Positions 18,345 through 26,196 of a stretch of DNA of 64,000 bases are shown piece after piece. This DNA comes from Phycisphaerales bacterium. Lineage in GTDB: Bacteria > Planctomycetota > Phycisphaerae > Sedimentisphaerales > UBA12454. The stretch covers positions 129,166-193,165 of the forward strand of contig PLMU01000007.1 of assembly GCA_003142595.1 (NCBI GenBank). The letters run 5' to 3'. Every line of letters starts with the position of its first letter. Within the stretch, counting starts at the first letter, position 1. A model generated the notes under the pieces. It was not told where the DNA came from. It ran no database searches and saw only the letters and a program-made list of their open reading frames with translations. A program made the position numbers and the translations under genes.

Positions 18345-19022
18345 TTATTTGCCTCCACGGATTTGCTTTATAATCGCGATTGTTTCTTTAACTTTTTTTG
18401 TCAGGCCCGCCCAGTCTTTTGCCGCGACGAGTTCTTTTGTTATCAGCTTTGCGCCCATACCTGCACAGACAATCCCAGCGTCGAACCATTCTTTAAGATT
18501 TTCTTTTGTCGGCGAAACGCCTCCGGTGGGCATAATATCCGTCCACGGGCAGGGACCTTTGACCGCTTTAATAAACGCAGGGCCTCCGACAGTATCGGCC
18601 GGAAAAATTTTTACAATATCAACACCGAAAACATGAGCTTTTTGAATTTCAGTTACCGTTCCGCAGCCGGGCGAATATGGAATTTTCCTGCCGTTGCAAA
18701 GTCTTGCGGTATCCTCGTCGAGCATTGGGCCGACGACAAAATCCGTTCCTGCGGAAATATACATCGCCGCGGTGGGAGCATCGCAAATCGACCCGATTCC
18801 CAGAATAATATCCGGTCTTTCTTTGTCCCTGTATTCGGCAATTTTTGTGAAAATATTGACCGCCCTGTCGCCGCGGTTTGTAAACTCGACGCATTCAGCG
18901 CCGCCATCGGCACAGGCCGCGACAATATTTTTTGCGGTTTCAAAATCAGAATTGTAAAAGACCGGCACAAGTCCAGTCCGCTTCATCGCTGTCAAAACCT
19001 CAAGCCTTGAGTGTCTGGCCAT
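18345..19022 (-). CDS. kdgA: KDPG aldolase (2-dehydro-3-deoxyphosphogluconate aldolase)
   Basis: Cleaves KDPG to pyruvate and glyceraldehyde 3-phosphate (class I aldolase). 225 residues, usual length. The Schiff-base lysine is K138 in VKIFPA and the acid/base Glu is E46 in VEFTNR; the phosphate-binding GGVSP and MGAKL elements follow at about 177-205. It is fourth of five genes in the operon, immediately before the kinase that makes its substrate. Confidence 0.93.
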   Translation of the reverse strand: MARHSRLEVLTAMKRTGLVPVFYNSDFETAKNIVAACADGGAECVEFTNRGDRAVNIFTKIAEYRDKERPDIILGIGSICDAPTAAMYISAGTDFVVGPMLDEDTARLCNGRKIPYSPGCGTVTEIQKAHVFGVDIVKIFPADTVGGPAFIKAVKGPCPWTDIMPTGGVSPTKENLKEWFDAGIVCAGMGAKLITKELVAAKDWAGLTKKVKETIAIIKQIRGGK

Positions 19023-19040
19023 ACGGTTCTCCTTTCAAAA

Positions 19041-21062
19041 TTACTGATAAATTTTGCCTTGCCTGTAATCGGTCCAGGCCGGTTCAAAGGCCTTTCTGTC
19101 TTTAGGGGCAGGCCTGACCGCAACAGTTTGGCTTTCAAACTTGCCTGCGGCCTGGTTAAATTGTATCCTGATTATTGTATTTCTCAAGTCTTTGTTTTCC
19201 TGCTTGAATTTCAACAGTTTGCCGGTGTCAGGGTCTTTGACATCAGGATGAATCCCGCTGCCGTCTTCGCTTAAAACAAGATGCGAACCGCGCGACCCGC
19301 TGCCTGCCTTCAAAAGTTCGACAACCGCCGTTAAATACCCGATGCTCGAAAATGCCAGATGCCGTGCCTGTATCGCGGCTACAATATCTTTCGGCTCTTT
19401 TACCTTCAGACCATTATTTTCTATTTCTTTATAAAGTTTTATCGCCTCAGTCAGTGCTTTTTCGGCATTTTCTTTCTTTCTTATATGTCCGCCGAAAGTC
19501 GTCATACGATACTGTATTTGAGAAATCACTTCTTCCGCAGTTAAATTGCTCTTGCCGCCTGCGAGTTTTTCAATTCTTTCAATGACCGGTAGAATCTGCG
19601 ATTGCTCCGCGGAAATATCAGGAATTTCATTGCTGTAAGCATTGGCGATAAATTCAGCCGCTCTGCAGGCTCCAACCTGTCCTGCATTCAAAGCCGAACC
19701 GCCCGGCCGTTTGATGCCGTGAGAGCCAGCCATTTCGCCAATCACAAATGTGTGCTTTATGCTGGATTCCCACCAGCGATTTATCGCAAATCCGCCGTTG
19801 TTATGCTGAGCGCAAACCGAAATTTCCAGCGGCTCGGAGAACAAATCTATATCGTGCTCACGATAAATATCTATCGCAGGAGGATTCATATGCTCGAGCC
19901 GCTCTATCGGCAGCTTCTGCATCGCGCCCGTGGCTTTTAAATAATTCAGTGCCTCAGGCTCAAGCTCTTCAATCGCAAACGGTTTCATTTCTTTGGCGCC
20001 GATTGGATTGTGCAGGAAATCCATAAATACGCGTCTGCCTTTTTGATTCTCATTGAAAACGATAATATCTACCAGCGACGACTGAAGACCTTCAATCCTC
20101 TGCGGGTCGAACGGCCATTGATAACCCTTTAAGAAAATATCCGTAGCCATTTTGCTCATCGTCGGGAAAAACGGAGTCAGGAATTCCTTCTCGTCGCCGC
20201 CGTTTGCGTCTGTGCTGAATATTCTCGGTATAACCTGCATATAAGTGCCGGAAACATTCCAGCGGAATTTTGTGCTCGCAAGGCCGAACTGCGATTCGGT
20301 AAGATTTTCGCCTGCAAGGCCCGCCATAAAAGCAAGGCCGTGAATGCCGACCTGACCGCGAGGATAAACGCTTGTCTGATACAATTCGCCCGGCCCGCCT
20401 GCCGCCAGCACAAGATTTTCGCAATAAAATATGTTTATGCCGTAATCGTCTTTGGTAATTTCTTTGCTGTCTACCGTTACAACGCCGGTTATTCTTTTGC
20501 CGATACTGCTTCCTGTCGTAAGAAATTCCGCCGCTTCCTGGTTATCGAAAATCTCTATGCCGTACCTGCGGACGATTTTTTCGAGACATTCGCTCATAAA
20601 TTTGCTGGTCTTTGGTCCTGCCGATGTCGCCCTTTCATACGGGTCGTGGTCGGTCTTATAGCCGATATATGTGCCCATCGGGTCGTGCGGGAAAGGAACG
20701 CCGGCCTCGACAAGATTATAAAAGCCACGAAGAGAACCAATCGCTTCAGCCATCGCCAAATCGCCGTGACAGCCGCCGGCCGCGGTAAGAGACGAAGCGA
20801 AACTTTCTGCGCTATCGGCAGTTTCCGGGCTTGTGCCCATCTTGTAATATGTCTGCTTATCCGAGCCGCTCATACGTGATGCGCCAAACGCCAGACCGCG
20901 GGTAATGACCGCGATTCTGGATGCGGCATCTTTTATACCTTTGCCCTCGAGAAATTCATATAATTTCTTCGCGCAATTCATACCGGCCGCGCCTGAGCCG
21001 ACTATTATCGTATTAAATCTGTGAATTCGTATCTTTTGACTGCCAATTTTTTTCACGTTCAT
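19041..21062 (-). CDS. FAD-dependent oxidoreductase of the fumarate reductase/succinate dehydrogenase flavoprotein family
   Basis: A 673-residue soluble flavoprotein. GSGAAGMNCA (about 22-31) is the dinucleotide-binding motif. Later LAAGGPGELY (about 228-237) and PGGSALNAGQVGACRAAEF (about 457-475) match FAD_binding_2 proteins, and a C-terminal SRGSH motif (about 590) resembles the SdhA/FrdA helical tail. No iron-sulfur or membrane subunit gene lies beside it, so it is not a respiratory complex; electrons would come from or go to another soluble partner, perhaps the OYE-GltD fusion two genes upstream. Members introduce or reduce C=C bonds next to carboxylates (fumarate, urocanate, steroids). 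A uronate-derived enoate or keto acid substrate is inference from the kdgA-kdgK context. Confidence 0.75.
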   Translation of the reverse strand: MNVKKIGSQKIRIHRFNTIIVGSGAAGMNCAKKLYEFLEGKGIKDAASRIAVITRGLAFGASRMSGSDKQTYYKMGTSPETADSAESFASSLTAAGGCHGDLAMAEAIGSLRGFYNLVEAGVPFPHDPMGTYIGYKTDHDPYERATSAGPKTSKFMSECLEKIVRRYGIEIFDNQEAAEFLTTGSSIGKRITGVVTVDSKEITKDDYGINIFYCENLVLAAGGPGELYQTSVYPRGQVGIHGLAFMAGLAGENLTESQFGLASTKFRWNVSGTYMQVIPRIFSTDANGGDEKEFLTPFFPTMSKMATDIFLKGYQWPFDPQRIEGLQSSLVDIIVFNENQKGRRVFMDFLHNPIGAKEMKPFAIEELEPEALNYLKATGAMQKLPIERLEHMNPPAIDIYREHDIDLFSEPLEISVCAQHNNGGFAINRWWESSIKHTFVIGEMAGSHGIKRPGGSALNAGQVGACRAAEFIANAYSNEIPDISAEQSQILPVIERIEKLAGGKSNLTAEEVISQIQYRMTTFGGHIRKKENAEKALTEAIKLYKEIENNGLKVKEPKDIVAAIQARHLAFSSIGYLTAVVELLKAGSGSRGSHLVLSEDGSGIHPDVKDPDTGKLLKFKQENKDLRNTIIRIQFNQAAGKFESQTVAVRPAPKDRKAFEPAWTDYRQGKIYQ

Positions 21063-21072
21063 TTTATTTCCT

Positions 21073-21870
21073 TTATAATCTTCTCAAATGGAAACCGCCG
21101 TCCACATTAATTACCTGTCCTGTCGAATAATCCAATCTTCCTTCCGCTATCGCGCCGACTGCCTTTGCGATATCCTCAGGATAGCCCCATCGCTTTGTCG
21201 GCAGAAGACCTTCAGCTATCATTTTGTCATATTTTTCCTTAACGACGCTGGTCATATCCGTCATTATTATGCCCGGCCGAACTTCAAAAACGCCGATGCC
21301 GAATTCCGATAATCTGTCGGCGTAAAGCTGCGTCATCATACTTATTCCGGCCTTGCTGAGGCAATATTCGCCGCGGGCAGGACTGCTTGTATAAGCCGAT
21401 ATACTGCTTGTATTGCAAATTCTGTAATTCCTGTCTGGAAATTTCTTTTTCTGTTCAATCATCCAGTTTGCGACAAGCTGAGTAAGAAAATACGGGCCGC
21501 GAAGATTTATATTCATAACGCGGTCGTAACTTTCCTGTGTGGCTTCGAGTATGTCCATTCTCTTTGTTGGTGCGACGCCTGCGTTATTGCAGAGCATATC
21601 GCATCGGCCGAATTTTGCCTTTGCCAAATCCACTAATTTTTTTCTCTCCTCTGGATTTGAAACATCGGCACGAATAACTTCACATTCAGCGCCTAACGCA
21701 TTGATTTCTTTTTGCGTTTTCTGGCCTGTTGCATCATCGGGCTTGCCTTGTGCATCAAAGTCAAAATGACTAATCATCAGGTTAAATCCGAGTTTCGCCA
21801 ATTCTGCGACAATGCCTTTGCCGATGCCCCGGCTTGCTCCGGTAACTATTGCCAATGGTCTTTCAGCCAT
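21073..21870 (-). CDS. SDR-family NAD(P)-dependent dehydrogenase
   Basis: Classical short-chain dehydrogenase, 265 residues: TGASRGIG (10-17), NNAG (95-98), catalytic S155/S156, Y169 and K173, and the C-terminal VDGG. Automatic annotation would probably call it a 3-ketoacyl-ACP reductase, but its place between two flavoenzymes and upstream of kdgA-kdgK points to a sugar-acid substrate; a KduD-like role (2-dehydro-3-deoxygluconate 5-dehydrogenase) would fit pectate lyase products. The sequence does not settle this. Gap to the flavoprotein 10 bases, to the upstream fusion gene 22 bases. Confidence 0.8.
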   Translation of the reverse strand: MAERPLAIVTGASRGIGKGIVAELAKLGFNLMISHFDFDAQGKPDDATGQKTQKEINALGAECEVIRADVSNPEERKKLVDLAKAKFGRCDMLCNNAGVAPTKRMDILEATQESYDRVMNINLRGPYFLTQLVANWMIEQKKKFPDRNYRICNTSSISAYTSSPARGEYCLSKAGISMMTQLYADRLSEFGIGVFEVRPGIIMTDMTSVVKEKYDKMIAEGLLPTKRWGYPEDIAKAVGAIAEGRLDYSTGQVINVDGGFHLRRL

Positions 21871-21892
21871 AATTTTACCTTTCTATTGAAAA

Positions 21893-24577
21893 TTAACCTT
21901 TAAGAAACTGATTTATCTGCTCGGCCGCTTTCGTGCCGTCGCTTACCGCCGTTACAACCATTTTTCCGCCGTTGATAATGTCGCCGCCTGCGTAAACGCC
22001 TTTTCGGCTCGTCGCGAAACTGCCGTTCTTGACCGCAACAAGATTATTAGCGGTAAGTTCAACGCCGGGCAAAATAGTTTTTAAATCTTTCACGGACTTC
22101 TGGCCCAGGGACTCGATAATCACATCGACATCAATCATAATTTCCGCTCCGGGAATTTCAATCGGTGCGCGGAAACCTTTTTCATCCGGCTCGGCAAGAT
22201 TGACATGATTAATTTTTATGCCTCTGACTTTACCGTTGCCGTTCACATATTCTTTTGGCATAAACTGGTTCATAAACGACACATCTTCCGTCAAAGTATG
22301 CTGCCGTTCACTCAGCCATGCAGGCATTGTAACAAACGATTCGAAGCAAATCATATAAACGCTGCTTGCTCCGGCCTGTTTTGCCGCGACGCAAACGTCC
22401 ATTCCGGTATTTCCGCCGCCGATTACAGCGACTCGTTTGCCGGTAAGGTCAACTTTCTTTCCGGCTTTTATATCGCCCAGAAATTCCAGTGCGCCCCACA
22501 AGCCGTCAAGTTTTCCGCCTTTGTGCAGCGTTTTGGATTCCCAAAGTCCCATTCCAACAAACGCCGCATCGAAACCTTCCGCCATTATTTTATCGAGGTT
22601 ATAATTTGAGGTAAGAGCTTTTCCAAAACGAAATTCAAGACTCTTTGCCGGTGCCGATTCGAATATCGCTTTCAGCTCATTTTCAATGCTCATACCCTGC
22701 TTTTCGCGAGCGACAACTCCTTTTACCATACCGCCCGATTCGTTTCTCGATTCAAATACCGTTACTTTATGTCCCATTTCGGCAAGCCTTGCCGCACAAG
22801 TCAATCCCGCCGGGCCGGCGCCTAAAACAGCAACTTTCTTGCCGGTTGATTTAGAAGGTATTCGCAGTTTCGCCCAGCCGTTTCTATTGGCCTGAACAGC
22901 CAGGTAACGCTGAATATCAGATATCGACATCGCCATATCGCCGAGGAAATTCTGCATACAGCTTCCTTCACAAAGGTCCTGCGTCGGGCACAGCCACGCA
23001 CAAACTTCCGGCAATATATTCGCTTCTCTTATAACTTCGTAAGCGCCCCTGTCGTCGCCGTCGAGGAACAGCTTGATGAATTTCGGAATATCAACTCCAG
23101 CCGGGCAGGCTCTCTTGCAGGTAGCATCGCCGCATTCTCTGCACGCGTCGGCAAGCCGCACAAGATTTGTCCTGTCGCCCATTCTGCCGCGCTCGAATAT
23201 CGGGCCGTAAACTTTATTATCGCGAACAACGCAACCGGCCATTCCGCCGTCGCGCATAATCTGCGTGCATGCGCTGCAGCCTATACAACATTTTTCAGGG
23301 TCTAATCTTCCCTTCTTAATAATATCATTTGGGAAATCCGGATAAGCGAAACTCATTCTGCCTGCGCCAACGACCGTAACTCTGCCATTTTTCTTGCTCG
23401 CCGCGCCGACATAAGGCAATAGCGACCGCAGCCAGCTATAACCTGTGCCGACGACAACCATATCCGGCACAGCTTTTTGAATTTCCGCGGTAATATTGAG
23501 AATCCTTGTAAGTGCAATTAACGGATGCTCCGGCGACTCATAAGCGCCGATAATCGGCTCATTGTAAGGTCTGCCCATATGCGGGCTGTAATAAGGATTG
23601 CCGACAGTAGTATTGATGAATTTTACGCCCTTTTCCGCCAGAAGTTTGAGCAGCTTTTTAGGCTCAGTAAAATCAGGTTTAGTATAATCGTTCTTATCAA
23701 CGCCCCATCCGTAAGGATACGGTATAGCGTCATACATCGGGAAACGCGTGGTAACTAATTTATCTTTGCCGAGCTTGGCCTGAATCTTTTCCATAATCTC
23801 AAGCAGAATTCTTGTTCGGTTCTCAAAACTTCCGCCGTATTTGCCGGGACGATTAAAGCAGGCAAATATTTCATTTATCAAATAGCCGTGACATGCTTTT
23901 ATATCAACTGCGTCGAATCCCGCTTCAAACGCTATTTGCGCAGCCTCGACAAATCGCTCCTGCAACTGGTCAAGATATTCATCTGTCGCAACCGGCCAGT
24001 CAGGCGACAGATTCTTTTTAGCATTTGCGTTTGGCGGATACTGTGGAACCATCACGTCCCTGTATGGGTCGTGCTGTGGAATTATTGGTTCAGATATGCC
24101 CTTAGGTTTTGAATATCTTCCGCTGTGAGTCAATTGAGCAACAAAAATCGGATTATGATTTTTGCCAAATCGTGCCCACGCAGCTTCGCGAGCCTTGCTT
24201 ATCATATCTTTAAACGTTGCCAGACTGTCTTTATTAAACCAAAGCTGGCGAGGATTGGCTCTTCCCTCAGGAACAACCGCTATCGCTTCAGACCAGATAA
24301 TGCCTGCTCCGCCGGCGGCAAAACGTTTATATCGCCTGAAAGTCAATGGCCCCGGCCTGCCTTGCGAATCGCCGTCGCAGCCTTCCATCGCCTGTGTCGC
24401 AAAAGAGTTTGGCGCGGTGAGCTTGCCAATTTTTACCGGCTGAGCCAGAATTGAAATGTCTTCGCTTGTTTCGATTTTGACTGAAAGCGAATTGGCAAGC
24501 TTGTGCAATTGCTCGATACCGCTTAAATCAAAATCCCATACGTTCTGTTTCTTTGGTCTGATGCGTAATGCTTCCAT
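21893..24577 (-). CDS. Old yellow enzyme / iron-sulfur / GltD-like flavoprotein fusion
   Basis: An 894-residue redox enzyme. Residues about 45-420 are an FMN TIM barrel of the old yellow enzyme/2,4-dienoyl-CoA reductase family (GRYSKPKG, later KACHGYLINEI). A Cys cluster CCIGCSAC (about 432) is the family [4Fe-4S] site. A second cluster set CRECGDATCKRACPAG (about 477-492) with CPTQDLCEGSC (about 525-535) opens a glutamate-synthase-small-subunit-like module with FAD (GAGPAG, about 584) and NAD(P)H (GGGNTG, about 718) motifs. Electrons would pass from NAD(P)H through FAD and FeS centres to FMN and a C=C bond. It differs from ordinary 2,4-dienoyl-CoA reductases by the extra N-terminal GltD FeS domain. 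It heads the uronate operon, with SD AAGGAC. The substrate is unknown. Confidence 0.8.
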   Translation of the reverse strand: MEALRIRPKKQNVWDFDLSGIEQLHKLANSLSVKIETSEDISILAQPVKIGKLTAPNSFATQAMEGCDGDSQGRPGPLTFRRYKRFAAGGAGIIWSEAIAVVPEGRANPRQLWFNKDSLATFKDMISKAREAAWARFGKNHNPIFVAQLTHSGRYSKPKGISEPIIPQHDPYRDVMVPQYPPNANAKKNLSPDWPVATDEYLDQLQERFVEAAQIAFEAGFDAVDIKACHGYLINEIFACFNRPGKYGGSFENRTRILLEIMEKIQAKLGKDKLVTTRFPMYDAIPYPYGWGVDKNDYTKPDFTEPKKLLKLLAEKGVKFINTTVGNPYYSPHMGRPYNEPIIGAYESPEHPLIALTRILNITAEIQKAVPDMVVVGTGYSWLRSLLPYVGAASKKNGRVTVVGAGRMSFAYPDFPNDIIKKGRLDPEKCCIGCSACTQIMRDGGMAGCVVRDNKVYGPIFERGRMGDRTNLVRLADACRECGDATCKRACPAGVDIPKFIKLFLDGDDRGAYEVIREANILPEVCAWLCPTQDLCEGSCMQNFLGDMAMSISDIQRYLAVQANRNGWAKLRIPSKSTGKKVAVLGAGPAGLTCAARLAEMGHKVTVFESRNESGGMVKGVVAREKQGMSIENELKAIFESAPAKSLEFRFGKALTSNYNLDKIMAEGFDAAFVGMGLWESKTLHKGGKLDGLWGALEFLGDIKAGKKVDLTGKRVAVIGGGNTGMDVCVAAKQAGASSVYMICFESFVTMPAWLSERQHTLTEDVSFMNQFMPKEYVNGNGKVRGIKINHVNLAEPDEKGFRAPIEIPGAEIMIDVDVIIESLGQKSVKDLKTILPGVELTANNLVAVKNGSFATSRKGVYAGGDIINGGKMVVTAVSDGTKAAEQINQFLKG

Positions 24578-24614
24578 AAGTCCTTCTTTTTAAAAAAATA
24601 AAGGGTTTCTAATA

Positions 24615-24643
24615 AAAATATCCTATCTGTAAACTGATATTTT
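24615..24643. promoter_or_regulatory. Inverted repeat AAAATATC-N13-GATATTTT, candidate operator
   Basis: 8-bp perfect arms (24615-24622 and 24636-24643) have centres 21 bp apart. The repeat lies between the divergent flavin operon and the AraC-type regulator, 38 bp before the operon start. It is a likely site for that regulator or another dimeric repressor. Confidence 0.4.
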
Positions 24644-24691
24644 GTCTTTGTAAAAGCGGAAAATATTCATTGGCGTTTTAGGCAATTTTTC

Positions 24692-24719
24692 TTGATTTTC
24701 CTGAAAACACTGCTATAAT
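24692..24719 (+). promoter_or_regulatory. Promoter of the AraC-type regulator; probable leaderless start
   Basis: TTGATT (24692-24697), 16-base spacer, perfect TATAAT (24714-24719). The start codon follows after only 8 bases, about where transcription would begin, and no SD is present. Confidence 0.6.
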
Positions 24720-24727
24720 AAGCAGTT

Positions 24728-25573
24728 ATGGAAAGTGAAAATACACAAAAATCGCATATTTTCAGCCAAAACACCGATTTACCGGACTACGGAGTGCTGG
24801 CCGAAAGTCATATAGCAAGACTGCCGACTTTAAACGCCGCCCACAAGCATAACCACCCAAGTATTCTTTATGTGGCATCGGGACAAGGGGTATTTGAATT
24901 TGAAAACAAATCATTCCCTGTCAATGCTGATTCGGTCATCACTCTCGAAAAAGAAAAAAATCATAAACTCTCAGATAAACCCCGCAAGGCTATGACCGTA
25001 TTTTCTCTTTACTTTGACACAGCAGTTTCGGGGCTAAATAAATATATAATCGATTATCTGTTTGCCTCGACAGAACCTTTTGCGCTGCCATTATACTACT
25101 CTGAAAATATCAAAAGATATCTAAGGCAGATGCTGTATGAACAGAACACAAAACCGCCGGGATACAAACTATCCATAAAACAATATCTGAGTCTTGCTAT
25201 TCTGCAAATCTACCGAGCCAGACTGCAGCAGGCCAAACAAAAGACTTCCGGGAATCCTTCGACCAGCCGCGAGAGAGTTAAAGCTGTAATCGATTTTATT
25301 TCTCAAAACTCCCACGAACAATACAGTCTCTCTGATGCGGCAAGGCTGGCAAAAGTATCTCAAAGACAATTTACAAACTTGTGCAGAAATTTGACCGGAA
25401 GCAGTTTTATAAAATTTCTGAATTCTATTAGATGTATAAAGGCATCTGAACTGATTAAACATACCGACAAATCGGTAGCGGCCATTGCCTTCGAAGTTGG
25501 CTATGAAGATCTGTCAACGTTCTATAGAACGTTCAAGAAAATCTATAAAATGTCGCCGCTGCAGTTCCGCTGA
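24728..25573 (+). CDS. AraC-family regulator with cupin sensor domain
   Basis: 281 residues: an N-terminal cupin (about 25-110; HKHNHPS metal-site-like cluster and GQGVFEF) followed by a C-terminal AraC double HTH (about 183-281) ending YKMSPLQFR. It is divergent from the OYE-SDR-flavoprotein-kdgA-kdgK operon, so it probably controls that operon in response to a uronate or other sugar-acid ligand. The promoter suggests a leaderless transcript. It is unrelated in architecture to the XylR-like regulator at 12-13 kb, so the locus has two separate sensors. Confidence 0.87.
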   Translation: MESENTQKSHIFSQNTDLPDYGVLAESHIARLPTLNAAHKHNHPSILYVASGQGVFEFENKSFPVNADSVITLEKEKNHKLSDKPRKAMTVFSLYFDTAVSGLNKYIIDYLFASTEPFALPLYYSENIKRYLRQMLYEQNTKPPGYKLSIKQYLSLAILQIYRARLQQAKQKTSGNPSTSRERVKAVIDFISQNSHEQYSLSDAARLAKVSQRQFTNLCRNLTGSSFIKFLNSIRCIKASELIKHTDKSVAAIAFEVGYEDLSTFYRTFKKIYKMSPLQFR

Positions 25574-25887
25574 CAGACAAAAAAATTATGTAAGTCTTTT
25601 ATTTTCGAGGAGGATTTTTTTGTAAGTTTTTGGCAGGACAAGTTTTAGTAAAGATTTTGAAAATTTTTCGTTTTTAGCCACAGATTTGCACAGATTTTTA
25701 ATTATTTCGACGTTTTTTTGATCTGAGATTTCGTAGATATAAAAGATATATTTTCACCACCCCGATGAGATAGCGAATTGCATCTCACGGGGTAAACTCC
25801 AGACGCACGAAGAATATATCAAATATTAAAAAGTAAAATGACAAAGCAAAATTAAAAAATAGGTAGGCAGACTAGTTCCTAATTCCT
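25574..25887. other. Intergenic region with degenerate interspersed sequence
   Basis: 314 bases without a convincing gene. 25676-25705 (AGCCACAGATTTGCACAGAT) belongs to the degraded CCACAGAT-type intergenic sequence seen in many environmental bacteria. I see no promoter or terminator I would defend. Confidence 0.35.
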
Positions 25888-26097
25888 CTATTTATCCTCT
25901 TGACAAGTAAGTACGTTAGTTAGTAGTATAGGATCCACATGGTAGTTAACAAGTTCCTTTGCGGATTTCTTTTTTTCTGACCTGTGCTTATATTCTTCGT
26001 ATAGATAATCCAACACTTTAACTGCCATTCCTCCGCTGAATGCACTCGATACAAGTTCAAACCAAGTCATATAACCCTTCAAATTCGGGAATACCAT
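25888..26097 (-). CDS. Small protein of unknown function, possibly an N-terminal remnant
   Basis: 69 codons (or 59 from an internal ATG, MTWFELV). The translation has a short hydrophobic start and then a basic amphipathic stretch (YLYEEYKHRSEKKKSA). It reads like the opening of a larger hypothetical-protein family whose members continue with a long domain that is missing here, so this could be a decayed gene left after a deletion. It lies in a repeat-bearing gap. I do not recognise a function. Confidence 0.35.
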   Translation of the reverse strand: MVFPNLKGYMTWFELVSSAFSGGMAVKVLDYLYEEYKHRSEKKKSAKELVNYHVDPILLTNVLTCQEDK

Positions 26098-26139
26098 ATT
26101 CGTATTTTATGATATCTCCAATTTATAATACATACTAAA

Positions 26140-26186
26140 CCCCGCAAAGCGGGGCATCCCTCCGGCACAGATCCGGGGGTTAAGCA
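26140..26186 (+). repeat. GC-rich hairpin plus interspersed repeat, copy 1
   Basis: CCCCGC AAA GCGGGG (26140-26154) forms a hairpin. It is followed by CCTCCGGCACAGATCCGGGG (26158-26177) and GTTAAGC (26178-26184). The second segment recurs inverted at 38319-38350 with a few changes. Each copy lies within about 20 bases of the 3' end of a gene, in the same orientation relative to it. Confidence 0.6.
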
Positions 26187-26196
26187 ATTTTTTATT

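Noticed and set aside
19041..21062. Respiratory fumarate reductase or succinate dehydrogenase
   Set aside because: No iron-sulfur or membrane-anchor subunit genes accompany it, and it lies within a sugar-acid operon.
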